This document shows, piece after piece, positions 1 to 6,169 of a stretch of 7,834 nucleotides of DNA (position 1 is the first letter of the stretch; each line of letters starts with the position of its first letter). The translations under genes were made by a program, and so were the position numbers. The stretch comes from Actinomycetota bacterium (GTDB taxonomy: Bacteria; Actinomycetota; Acidimicrobiia; IMCC26256; PALSA-610). Location of the stretch: NCBI GenBank assembly GCA_030839105.1, contig JAUZEI010000173.1, forward strand, positions 1 through 7,834. Reading direction: 5' to 3'. The notes beneath the pieces were generated by a model. The model ran no database searches and was not told where the DNA came from. It saw only the letters and a list, made by a program, of their open reading frames with translations.

Positions 1-488
1 GAGATCCGGAAACCCCGGTCATAAGGCCCGTCGTCCACACCGGCGACGGTGAGACTGATGCCGTCGACGGTGATCGATCCCTTGTGCACGACGTAGCGCA
101 ACACGTCGGCCGGCGCGTCGAAGCCGAAGAGCTCCGAGCCGTCCGGCTGCGGCGCGCGGGAGCGGACCGCACCCGTGCCGTCGACGTGACCCTGCACGAG
201 ATGGCCTCCGAGCCGGTCGGCCAACCGCACCGGCCGCTCGAGGTTCACGGGATCGCCCGGCGCGAGCGCGCCGAGGTTCGTTCGGGCGAGCGTCTCCACA
301 ACGGCGTCGGCGGCCCAGTGCCCGTCTCCGAGCTCGACGACGGTCAGGCAGCATCCGTTTACCGCGATCGACGCGCCGATCGTCGCGTCGTCGAGCACCG
401 TGACGGCGTCGATCTCGATCCGCGCGCCGCCCGCGTTCGGGACGACTGCGCGCACGCGACCCAGCTCCTCCACGATGCCGGTGAACAT
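1..488 (-). CDS. ribE: Riboflavin synthase alpha chain, partial (C-terminus off the window)
   Basis: Riboflavin synthase converts two molecules of 6,7-dimethyl-8-ribityllumazine into riboflavin and a pyrimidinedione, the last step of riboflavin synthesis, in the cytosol. About 162 residues are visible of the usual 200-215. The N-terminus [10 protein letters not shown] is the family signature. The two tandem lumazine-binding domains are evident: domain 1 (about residues 1-96) carries VNGCCLTV at 43-50 and an ETLARTNLG segment at 65-73. Domain 2 starts near [11 protein letters not shown] at 94-104 and carries [13 protein letters not shown] at 136-148. The ATG shares one base with the ribD stop (TGATG) and is preceded by a perfect AAGGAGG, so the start is secure and the gene is co-transcribed with ribD under the FMN riboswitch. 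The last 40 or so residues lie beyond position 1. The symbol ribE follows actinobacterial usage; E. coli calls this gene ribC. Confidence 0.96.
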   Translation of the reverse strand, partial: MFTGIVEELGRVRAVVPNAGGARIEIDAVTVLDDATIGASIAVNGCCLTVVELGDGHWAADAVVETLARTNLGALAPGDPVNLERPVRLADRLGGHLVQGHVDGTGAVRSRAPQPDGSELFGFDAPADVLRYVVHKGSITVDGISLTVAGVDDGPYDRGFRI

Positions 489-1606
489 CAGATCGCCTCC
501 TTCGGCGGTTCGAGCTGGAGGCGTACATCGCTGCCGACGCGCGCGACGTCGACGATGCGGTATCGAGATGCTTCGCCGATCGTGCGCGGACCCGCGTAGT
601 CGAACCCGGCCGCGCCGTCGGTACCGAGCAGGACGGGGGCGATGTAGGCGACGACGCGCTGCGCATGGCCGCCCTCCACGACCGCGCCGAGCAGCCGGCC
701 ACCACCTTCGACGAGCGCCTGGAGAACGCCTTCGCGCCCGAGCACACCGAAGGCGTCGTCGAGGTCGACGCCCTGGCCGTTCGGCCCCGGCGCGACGAGC
801 TCGACCTTCGCCCCGGCCGCGGCCCACGCGTCGACGGAACCGGGCCGGGATTCGTGCGTGCTGATCACCAGCGTCGGCCCGAGCGAGGAGTCGAACAGCG
901 GGCCTTCGGGCGCCACTCGGCCGCGAGCGTCGAGCAGTACGCGCAGCGGCGGACGCATGGGTTCGACGTAGACGTCGCGCACGTTGAGCGAGGGCCGGTC
1001 GGCGCGTGCCGTACCGGAACCGACGATGATCGCCTGCGAGTCGGCGCGCAGTTCGTGTGCGTCGGCGCGGGCCTCGTCGGACGTGATCCATTGCGACGTG
1101 CCGTCCGCCGCGGCCACCCGGCCGTCGAGACTCAGCGCGGCCTTCGCGACGACGAACGGGTTGCCTGTCCGGCGGTGGTGGAGGTACGGCGCGAGATCAC
1201 GCTCCGCCAACGCGTTCTCGACGCCGATCTGGACGCTGATGTCCGCGCCGAGCAGCCGGGCATACCCGCGCCCGGCGACCCGGTCGTCGGGGTCGCCGAC
1301 CGCGACGACGACGCGCGAGACCCGGGCCGCGATCAAGGCCTCGGTGCAGGGCGGCGTGTTTCCGTGATGGTCGCACGGTTCGAGCGTGCAATACGCGGTC
1401 GCGCCCGCGGCGCGGTCGCCGGCGGCGCGCAACGCTGCCACCTCCGCGTGGGGCCCGTCCGGGTACGGGCCGGTCGCTCCCTCTCCGACGACCGCGCCGT
1501 CGCGCACGAGAACGCACCCGACCGCGGGCCAGGGCGCAGTGCGACGACGCGCGGTGCGAGCGAGAGCAATCGCCCTGAGCATCAGCTCTTCGTCACGCTC
1601 GCGCAC
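488..1606 (-). CDS. ribD: Bifunctional riboflavin biosynthesis deaminase/reductase RibD
   Basis: RibD (372 aa, normal length) deaminates 2,5-diamino-6-ribosylamino-4(3H)-pyrimidinone 5'-phosphate and then reduces the ribosyl side chain with NADPH, steps two and three of riboflavin synthesis. The N-terminal cytidine-deaminase-like domain (about 1-145) has the zinc site: HAE at 53-55 with the catalytic Glu, then [14 protein letters not shown] with Cys78 and Cys87. The C-terminal reductase domain (about 148-372) starts with [18 protein letters not shown], continues with [17 protein letters not shown], and has the cofactor-site motif [10 protein letters not shown] near 298-307. The start is a GTG, five bases after the strong Shine-Dalgarno GGGGAAGG; an ATG at codon 9 lacks such a signal. 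It is the first gene after the FMN riboswitch and couples to ribE through TGATG. Oddity: the usual PNPxVG substrate motif reads PWPAVG at 25-30, replacing the conserved Asn. Confidence 0.97.
   Translation of the reverse strand: MRERDEELMLRAIALARTARRRTAPWPAVGCVLVRDGAVVGEGATGPYPDGPHAEVAALRAAGDRAAGATAYCTLEPCDHHGNTPPCTEALIAARVSRVVVAVGDPDDRVAGRGYARLLGADISVQIGVENALAERDLAPYLHHRRTGNPFVVAKAALSLDGRVAAADGTSQWITSDEARADAHELRADSQAIIVGSGTARADRPSLNVRDVYVEPMRPPLRVLLDARGRVAPEGPLFDSSLGPTLVISTHESRPGSVDAWAAAGAKVELVAPGPNGQGVDLDDAFGVLGREGVLQALVEGGGRLLGAVVEGGHAQRVVAYIAPVLLGTDGAAGFDYAGPRTIGEASRYRIVDVARVGSDVRLQLEPPKEAI
496..502 (-). promoter_or_regulatory. Ribosome binding site of ribE
   Basis: The minus strand reads AAGGAGG, a full match to the anti-16S consensus, seven bases before the ribE ATG and inside the last codons of ribD. 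It fixes the ribE start and shows that ribE has its own strong initiation signal as well as stop-start coupling to ribD. Confidence 0.85.
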
Positions 1607-1733
1607 AGTCGCCTTCCCCAGCCGGGCCCCCGGAATTGGTATGGGCGGAGTGGCGTGGGAACCGAGAGGCTCGGACGGAATTGTGAACGGCGACGTACGA
1701 CGAGCGCGCGGTCGCGCGTACGCCGTCGTGCCG
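1607..1733 (-). promoter_or_regulatory. ribD leader between aptamer and start codon (candidate expression platform)
   Basis: These 127 bases link the FMN aptamer to the ribD GTG and contain no gene. Right after the aptamer lies a strong GC hairpin (1688-1725): CGGCG and TACG pair with CGTA and CGCCG, with a three-base bulge on one side and an inner CGCG stem. No U-run follows it, so it is not a classical terminator. Closer to the start, CCGGGGGCCCGG and the purine-rich Shine-Dalgarno can form competing local structures. The lack of a terminator and the presence of a pairable Shine-Dalgarno favour translational control, as is usual for actinobacterial FMN riboswitches. That mode is inference. 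Confidence 0.5.
1612..1619 (-). promoter_or_regulatory. Ribosome binding site of ribD
   Basis: The minus strand reads GGGGAAGG with a five-base spacer to the GTG start of ribD. It decides the GTG over the in-frame ATG eight codons later. It is the likely target of FMN-dependent sequestration: short upstream pyrimidine stretches (UUCCC at 1657-1661, UUCC at 1632-1635 and CCC near 1625-1627) could pair with it. Confidence 0.7.
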
Positions 1734-1854
1734 ACCCTCTCCCATCCGGACTCTCACCGTCGGCCCAGGGATTTCACCTGGTCGGCGCCCCACTGGCTGC
1801 GAGGCGTTCGCGGGCTTTCACCGCCGGTCGGGAATTGCACCCAACCCCGAGGGC
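1734..1854 (-). promoter_or_regulatory. FMN riboswitch aptamer (RFN element)
   Basis: The minus strand carries the conserved RFN blocks in order. A closing P1 stem pairs GCCCUC (1854-1849) with GAGGGU (1739-1734). Next come CGGGGUUGGGUGCAAUUCCC, then GACCGGCGGUGAAAGCCCGC, a variable arm, and the hairpin CCAGGUGAAAUCCCUGG. The closing segment is GCCGACGGUGAGAGUCCGGA followed by UGGGAGAGGG. These match the FMN-binding six-stem junction nearly base for base. It lies in the 5' leader of ribD, so FMN should repress ribDE when flavin is plentiful. Confidence 0.97.
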
Positions 1855-1876
1855 TTCAGTTGTCAGTTTCCCTGCC

Positions 1877-1905
1877 AGCGTACTGCCCGTCGAATGGAAA
1901 TGCAA
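1877..1905 (-). promoter_or_regulatory. Predicted sigma70-type promoter of ribDE
   Basis: On the minus strand a TTGCAT box (1900-1905) and a TACGCT box (1877-1882) are 17 bases apart, giving a TTG-type -35 and a TAnnnT -10. An A-rich patch (CAAAAATAGAA, 1910-1920) sits just upstream where an UP element would be, and this is one of the few AT-rich spots in the window. Transcription would start near 1870, about 16 bases before the aptamer's P1 stem, the expected geometry for a riboswitch leader. The -35 matches consensus only in TTG, so this is a prediction. Confidence 0.6.
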
Positions 1906-1938
1906 CGTGTTCTATTTTTGGAGCGGCGCTCGTTCGGG

Positions 1939-2421
1939 TCAGTGCGGATGGCCGCCGGCCAGGAGATCGAGTGCATGCGGGGCGACCCGCAGCACGATCT
2001 CGAGTCCCTCGACCGCGCCGCCCGCCGACCCGGGCAGGTTGCAGATCAGGGCCTGCCCGCGCGTGCCCGCGACCGCACGGGAGAGCATCCCGAAACCGCG
2101 GTCGCCCTCGTCGCTCGCCCGCCGGATCGCCTCGACGATGCCGGGCGCCTCCCGCTGGAGAACGGCGCGCGTGCCTTCGGGCGTCAGGTCGCGCGGCCCG
2201 AATCCGGTACCGCCCGTCGTGACGATCAAGCCTGCGAATCCCTCGGCGAACTCCGCTATCGCGCGCGCGACCGTGTCCGTGCCGTCTTCGATGACCCGGT
2301 GCGCGACCACCTCGTAGCCGGCGACGCGGAGGTGCTCGGCTACGGCGCGGCCACTGGCGTCGTCGCGCGTTCCGGCCGCGACACCGTCGGAAACGGTGAG
2401 CACCTTGGCCTCGAGCGTCAC
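1939..2421 (-). CDS. mog: Molybdopterin adenylyltransferase, MogA/MoaB family
   Basis: This 160-residue protein is of the family that adenylylates molybdopterin before molybdate insertion in molybdenum-cofactor synthesis. Seen in the sequence: VLTVSDGVAAGTRDDASG at residues 7-24, the molybdopterin-binding TTGGTGFGPRDLTPE at 68-82 with the conserved Asp78, an SRAVAGTRG stretch at 114-122, and LICNLPGSAGG at 125-135. It is a single-domain protein of normal length. The GTG start overlaps the rpe stop (GTGA); a weak GGGAA lies eight bases upstream. An open frame runs far upstream but only shadows rpe. No other cofactor gene is visible, so whether it acts as MogA or MoaB cannot be settled here. 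It is the last gene before the ribDE promoter, and no intrinsic terminator follows it. Confidence 0.9.
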   Translation of the reverse strand: MTLEAKVLTVSDGVAAGTRDDASGRAVAEHLRVAGYEVVAHRVIEDGTDTVARAIAEFAEGFAGLIVTTGGTGFGPRDLTPEGTRAVLQREAPGIVEAIRRASDEGDRGFGMLSRAVAGTRGQALICNLPGSAGGAVEGLEIVLRVAPHALDLLAGGHPH

Positions 2422-3065
2422 TTCGTTCCCGCCGCCCGGATCTCGCGCGCGGCTTCGGCGGGATCGTCGGCACCGAAGATGCCGGTGCCCGACACGAGGA
2501 TGTCGACTCCGGCCTCGACCGCGAGATGCGCGTTGTCGATCTTGATGCCACCGTCGATCTCGATCTCGACCGGCAGGGCACGCTCGTCGATCGCGACGCG
2601 CGCGGCCCGGACCTTGTCGAGCACCTCGGCGATGAACGGTTGACCACCGAATCCCGTGTGCACGCTCATGACCAGTAGGAGATCGATCTCGGCGAGATAG
2701 GGAGCCACCGCGTCGAACGGCGTCTGCGGTTCGAGCGAGAGACCGACGCGCATACCGAGGGCCCGGATCTCGTCGAAAAGGACGCGCGGATCTCCGAGCT
2801 CGATGTGCACGGTGCACCCGTCGGCGCCCGCGTCGGCGAACCCCGCGAGCAGCGTGCCGGGATTGTCGACCATGAGGTGGCAGTCGAGGAAGAGGTCGGT
2901 GTGCGGGCGTAGTGATTTCACGACGGGCGGCCCGATCGACAGGTTCGGCACGTAGTGGCCGTCCATACAATCGACGTGCAGGAGGTCGGCGACGTCGGCG
3001 ACGCGCGCCACGTCGGCGGCGAGATTCGCGAAATCGGCGGCGAGGATCGAGGGCGCGACCTTCAT
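2418..3065 (-). CDS. rpe: Ribulose-phosphate 3-epimerase
   Basis: Rpe interconverts D-ribulose 5-phosphate and D-xylulose 5-phosphate in the pentose phosphate pathway. It is a TIM-barrel protein of 215 aa, the usual size. Motifs in order are APSILAADF (4-12), HVDCMDGHYVPN (30-41), DCHLMV (61-66), VMSVHTGFGGQPF (132-144) and EIDGGIK (169-175). The divalent metal ligands expected for the family are present: His30, Asp32, His63 and Asp171, of which the two Asp are also the acid/base pair. The active-site loop that is normally NPGFGG or EPGFGG reads HTGFGG, and the ALNPxTP segment reads SLEPQTP at 110-116, so the protein is somewhat diverged. The ATG overlaps the rsmB stop (ATGA) with no clear Shine-Dalgarno, suggesting coupling. 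Its product also feeds ribulose 5-phosphate toward riboflavin synthesis, though that link to ribDE may be coincidental. Confidence 0.94.
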   Translation of the reverse strand: MKVAPSILAADFANLAADVARVADVADLLHVDCMDGHYVPNLSIGPPVVKSLRPHTDLFLDCHLMVDNPGTLLAGFADAGADGCTVHIELGDPRVLFDEIRALGMRVGLSLEPQTPFDAVAPYLAEIDLLLVMSVHTGFGGQPFIAEVLDKVRAARVAIDERALPVEIEIDGGIKIDNAHLAVEAGVDILVSGTGIFGADDPAEAAREIRAAGTK

Positions 3066-4576
3066 CGGGCGGAGGCTACGTCACGGGTGACGAATGACGG
3101 GTTGCTCGCTTGCGACGCCGACCGGCCGAGTTCGTCGGACGCGGCCCCCGACTCCTCCGACGACGGCTGCGCCGGGGACGATGCCACCGCCGCGCGCACC
3201 GCCGGCGATGCGGCATCGGCGCTCGGCACTTCCCGGCGTCTCAGGCTCAACACGAACATGCCGTCAGTCCGTGCATCGGACGGCAACAGCAGCGCGCCGC
3301 GGCCGAACCGGCGCCACGGAGCGGCGGGCGGAGACTCGGCAACGAGGTGGGGCAACTCGGTACGCGCCCACTCGTCGATATCGACTGTCTCTTCCCTCGA
3401 AAGCGTGCACACCGCGTAGACGAGCCGACCACCGGGCCGCACCGCGTCGGCGGCGGCCGCGAGCAGCACGCGCTGCAGGGCGGCGAGGTCGCGCACGTCG
3501 GTCGGTTCGACGCGCCAGCGCGCGTCCGGCCGGCGCCGCAGGACACCGAGCCCGCTGCACGGCGCGTCGAGCAGCACCCGATCGAACGCCCCGGCGCGCA
3601 CTGCGGGGTGGCGGCCGTCGGCGACGACCGGGGCGATGGCATTGCGTACGCCGATGCGCTCCGCGGCGCGCAGTACCGTGCGGACGCGGCCGGGGTGCAG
3701 GTCGGCGGCGACGACGAGACCGTCTCCACCCATGCGCTCCGCCGCGGCCGTCGCCTTGCCGCCCGGGGCGGATGCGAGGTCGAGTATGCGCTCCCCCGGT
3801 TGCGGATCGAGCACCGCAACGACCGCCTGGCTGGCCTGGTCCTGCGGTGTGGCGCGACCTTCCGCGATCGCGGGGAGCGCCGCCAGGTCGCCGGTGTGGC
3901 GCACGAGTAATGCGCCCGGCGCGAGCGCTCCCGGTTCCACGTCGGCGCCGGCCGCGCGCAGTTCTGCCGTCATGGCTTCGATCGAGGATCGCATCGGATT
4001 CACGCGCAGCGTGACGGGCGGCGCTTCGTTGTCGAGCTCGAGCGTGGCGATGGCGTCGGGTACGCCGAACGCCTCGAAGAAGGTACGCACGATCCAGTCG
4101 GGGTGCGAGGTACGCACCGCGACCGACGCGACATCGTCGCCGCCGGGCAGCGCGAACGGTGGCCCCGAGCGCGCCAGGTTTCGGAGCACGCCGTTGACGA
4201 ATCCCCGGGCGCGGGTGTCGACGACTCCGACCGTTTCACCCACCGCCGCGTGCGCGGGCACACCGACGAGCAGTTGGTACGCACCGAGTCGGAGCGCGGC
4301 GCGCACCGGCGGATCGAGCGCCGTGATCTTCCGATTGGAGACGGTTGCGAGGAGCACATCGAGGCTGCGCTGCATCCGCACCGTGCCGTAGACGAGGTCC
4401 GTGACCAGGGCGCGGTCGCGCGGCTCGAGCCCCGAGCTCCGGAGTGCCTGCGGGAGGAGAATGTGGGCGAAGGCACCATCCTCGACGCGCAGGAGCGCGT
4501 CGAGCGCGACCTTGCGCGAGGAAATCGCCCTCGACGACGGAACCGGCTTGGGGGTCGGCACCCGGCGGCCGCTCAT
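3062..4576 (-). CDS. rsmB: 16S rRNA (cytosine-967-C5)-methyltransferase RsmB
   Basis: RsmB methylates C967 of 16S rRNA with S-adenosylmethionine. Residues about 18-140 form the NusB-like RNA-binding domain (RKVALDALLRVEDGAFA, then RDRALVTDLVYGTVR and FVNGVLRN). The Rossmann methyltransferase domain (about 240-447) has the SAM motif ILDLASAPGGK at 264-274, the motif IV DAPCSGLGVLRRRPD with Cys340, and the motif VI VCTLSREE with nucleophile Cys390. Both cysteines of the m5C mechanism are present; the usual DxCAAPGG Cys is replaced by Ala. At 504 aa the protein is longer than the common 430-460. The excess is a tail after FVLSLRR (about 448-504) rich in Ala, Ser and Pro, probably disordered. ATG overlaps the fmt stop, and ATGA also joins the stop to rpe. 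No Shine-Dalgarno is visible; the upstream bases are the fmt tandem repeat. Confidence 0.95.
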   Translation of the reverse strand: MSGRRVPTPKPVPSSRAISSRKVALDALLRVEDGAFAHILLPQALRSSGLEPRDRALVTDLVYGTVRMQRSLDVLLATVSNRKITALDPPVRAALRLGAYQLLVGVPAHAAVGETVGVVDTRARGFVNGVLRNLARSGPPFALPGGDDVASVAVRTSHPDWIVRTFFEAFGVPDAIATLELDNEAPPVTLRVNPMRSSIEAMTAELRAAGADVEPGALAPGALLVRHTGDLAALPAIAEGRATPQDQASQAVVAVLDPQPGERILDLASAPGGKATAAAERMGGDGLVVAADLHPGRVRTVLRAAERIGVRNAIAPVVADGRHPAVRAGAFDRVLLDAPCSGLGVLRRRPDARWRVEPTDVRDLAALQRVLLAAAADAVRPGGRLVYAVCTLSREETVDIDEWARTELPHLVAESPPAAPWRRFGRGALLLPSDARTDGMFVLSLRRREVPSADAASPAVRAAVASSPAQPSSEESGAASDELGRSASQASNPSFVTRDVASAR

Positions 4577-5556
4577 CCCGGTTCGACCGGATCGGCGTGA
4601 TCGGCGGGATCGGGGTGATCGACGGGCTCGGCGGGATCGGCGTGATCGACGGGCTCGACATGCACGTCACCGCGAAGCCCGGCGCGCCAGGCGGCGCCGG
4701 CCATGACACGTTTGCCTTCGGGCTGAACCTCGTCGAGCACGAGGACTCCGTCGTTCGTACCGAGCGCGGCGTGACGGTCGATCGTTCCCGAAGGAGCGTC
4801 CTCGCGCGCGTCGAGATCGTCGGCGGTATGCGCGCGCCACACCTTCACGCGGCGCGCGCCCACCCGCAACCACGCGCCCGGACGGGGGTTGCCGGCGCGC
4901 ACCACCCGCACCAACTCCGCGGCCGGCCGGCGCGGATCGAGGCGGAACTCGTCGACCGTGAGCTTGTCGGCATACGTGGGCTCGCCCACTTGCGGCGAGG
5001 GCTCCGTGGTCGGAACTGCGGGGAGATGGTCGACGAGGAGATCGGTGCCCGCGTCGACGAGTCGGGCGTGGAGCTCACCGGCGGTCTCGGCCGGATCGAT
5101 CGGCACACGGACCCGGGCGTATACCGGGCCGGTGTCGAGCCCGGCCTCGATGCGCATGAGGTCGACACCCGTCTCCTCGTCACCGGCGAGGATCGCGCGC
5201 TCGACCGGCGCCGCTCCCCGCCAGCGGGGCAGGAGGGAGAAATGGAGATTCACGAAACCGTTCGGCAGCGCGTCGAGCAGCGCGACCGGTAGCAACTGCC
5301 CGAATGCCACCACGACACCGAGCTGGGCGCCGCTCGCCCGGACTTCGTCGACCACGTCGCGCGCCTTCTCCGGAGTGAGCACCCGCAAGCCGAGCGCCCG
5401 CGCGGCCTGTTTCACGGGCGAGGGGTCGCTTCCCGCCCCGCGCGAGCGCCGGCGGTCGGGTTGGGTGATGACGAGCGCGACATCGTGCCCGGCCGCGACG
5501 AGGGCACGGAGCGGCGCGATCGCGTCGGAGGGTGTTCCGAGATAGACGATGCGCAC
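4573..5556 (-). CDS. fmt: Methionyl-tRNA formyltransferase with repetitive C-terminal tail
   Basis: Fmt transfers a formyl group from 10-formyltetrahydrofolate to Met-tRNA(fMet) for translation initiation. The 327-aa protein has the hydrolase-type N-terminal domain (about 1-190). It opens with MRIVYLGTP, followed by TQPDRRRSRG (31-40) and SPVK (46-49). The catalytic region is NLHFSLLPRWRGAAP (103-117) with Asn103 and His105, then GLDTG with Asp141. The C-terminal tRNA-binding domain (about 200-295) includes RAGNPRPGAWL and VKVWRA. E. coli Fmt has 315 residues. Here residues 299-325 are nine tripeptides of the pattern [H/P]-[V/A/P]-[D/E], a proline-rich acidic tail encoded by a DNA tandem repeat. 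The GTG start lies 24 bases after the def stop with no clear Shine-Dalgarno; it is chosen because MRIVYLGTP aligns with the family N-terminus. The stop overlaps rsmB's ATG. Confidence 0.96.
   Translation of the reverse strand: MRIVYLGTPSDAIAPLRALVAAGHDVALVITQPDRRRSRGAGSDPSPVKQAARALGLRVLTPEKARDVVDEVRASGAQLGVVVAFGQLLPVALLDALPNGFVNLHFSLLPRWRGAAPVERAILAGDEETGVDLMRIEAGLDTGPVYARVRVPIDPAETAGELHARLVDAGTDLLVDHLPAVPTTEPSPQVGEPTYADKLTVDEFRLDPRRPAAELVRVVRAGNPRPGAWLRVGARRVKVWRAHTADDLDAREDAPSGTIDRHAALGTNDGVLVLDEVQPEGKRVMAGAAWRAGLRGDVHVEPVDHADPAEPVDHPDPADHADPVEPG
4582..4662 (-). repeat. Nine tandem copies of a 9-bp unit in the 3' end of fmt
   Basis: On the plus strand the unit is close to GATCGGCGT or GATCGACGG, repeated nine times with no indel between copies; the outermost copies are more degenerate. 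A 30-base stretch at 4601-4630 recurs at 4628-4657 with a single mismatch, showing a higher-order 27-base period. Every unit encodes three residues in the fmt frame, so copy-number change keeps fmt and the following rsmB start intact. The array ends six bases before the rsmB start codon. Confidence 0.88.
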
Positions 5557-5580
5557 GCGTGGACGTTACGACGAGGCGAG

Positions 5581-6117
5581 CTAGAGCGCGTGAGAGCGGC
5601 CGCCGGGCGTCCGCACGCCCATGCCCTGCTCACGTAACTCGCGCATCGCGAGCTTGCGCTGGTCGCCGTCCAGGCGGTCGAGCATGAGCACGCCGTCGAG
5701 GTGGTCGATCTCGTGGAGGAAGATTCGACCGAGCAACTCGTCGCCCTCGATGACCACTTCGCTGCCGTCGAGATCGAGGCCCTTCACCGTCACGAGCTTC
5801 GGGCGCACGATGTCGAACGCGAGACCCGGCAACGACAGACAGCCCTCTTCGTACTCCCACTCCCCCGTGGCCTCGACGACCTGCGGGTTGAGCAGCACGT
5901 GCGGGCCGGACTCGTCGGCGATGTCGTAGACGAAGAAGCGCTTTTGCACACCGACCTGCGGCGCCGCGAGACCGACGCCCGGCGCATCGTGCATCGTCTC
6001 GTACATCGCGTCGACCAGCTTCACCAGGCCGCCGTCGATGTCGGTGACCTCGGCGGTCGGCCGCTTGAGCACTGGGTCTCCGAAGACCCGGATGGTGTGA
6101 GTCGCCACGGCGGGCAT
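5581..6117 (-). CDS. def: Peptide deformylase
   Basis: Def removes the N-formyl group from nascent proteins, the counterpart of Fmt encoded next to it. The 178-aa protein has all three family motifs. Motif I is GVGLAAPQ at 47-54 and motif II is EGCLSLP at 91-97 with metal ligand Cys93. Motif III is HEIDH at 135-139 with ligands His135 and His139 and catalytic Glu136. The N-terminus (HTIRVFGDPVLKRPTAEV) matches the usual start, so ATG at 6117 is preferred; the open frame continues upstream but there only shadows priA. No Shine-Dalgarno is obvious in the 38 bases after the priA stop. A GTG at codon 4 is an alternative start. EGCLSLP rather than EGCLSVP is a common variant. The stop is TAG. Confidence 0.97.
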   Translation of the reverse strand: MPAVATHTIRVFGDPVLKRPTAEVTDIDGGLVKLVDAMYETMHDAPGVGLAAPQVGVQKRFFVYDIADESGPHVLLNPQVVEATGEWEYEEGCLSLPGLAFDIVRPKLVTVKGLDLDGSEVVIEGDELLGRIFLHEIDHLDGVLMLDRLDGDQRKLAMRELREQGMGVRTPGGRSHAL

Positions 6118-6123
6118 GGTAGC

Positions 6124-6169
6124 GGCGCGGTTTCGCGCCCCGGGCCTGCCGTTGCTCAGACCCGGGGCG
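6124..6169 (-). other. Inverted repeats over the priA stop and priA-def gap
   Basis: CGCCCCGGG (6136-6144) and its exact reverse complement CCCGGGGCG (6161-6169) flank a 16-base loop that contains the priA stop codon, a perfect 9-bp GC stem. A second stem, GGCGCG (6124-6129) with CGCGCC (6134-6139) and a four-base loop, overlaps it, so the two are mutually exclusive. No T-run follows on either strand, so a standard intrinsic terminator is not supported. It may attenuate or process the priA-def transcript, or be a by-product of high GC. Confidence 0.4.

Noticed and set aside
84..599. Plus-strand open frame opposite ribE
   Set aside because: It is antisense to clearly conserved riboflavin synthase motifs and shows no recognisable domain.
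1593..1793. Minus-strand open frame of 66 codons in the riboswitch region
   Set aside because: It overlaps the FMN aptamer and its downstream leader, has no motif, and runs past the ribD start in another frame.
1914..1931. Hairpin GAGCGGCGCTC next to a T-run as a terminator after mog
   Set aside because: For minus-strand transcription the hairpin is followed by an A-run, not a U-run. The AT-rich patch fits better as an upstream promoter element.
665..2317. Plus-strand open frame of 550 codons opposite ribD and the riboswitch
   Set aside because: It lies antisense to ribD, the riboswitch and part of mog, is Arg-rich with no family motif, and reflects GC-driven loss of stop codons.
4236..4709. 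Minus-strand frame with Ser-Ile-Thr-Pro-Ile-Pro-type repeats
   Set aside because: It is another frame of the same 9-bp array and of rsmB and fmt, with no independent support.
4444..5292. Plus-strand open frame with collagen-like Gly-Ile-Gly-Val-Ile repeats
   Set aside because: The repeats are the antisense reading of the fmt tandem array, and the rest shadows fmt, whose catalytic motifs are intact.
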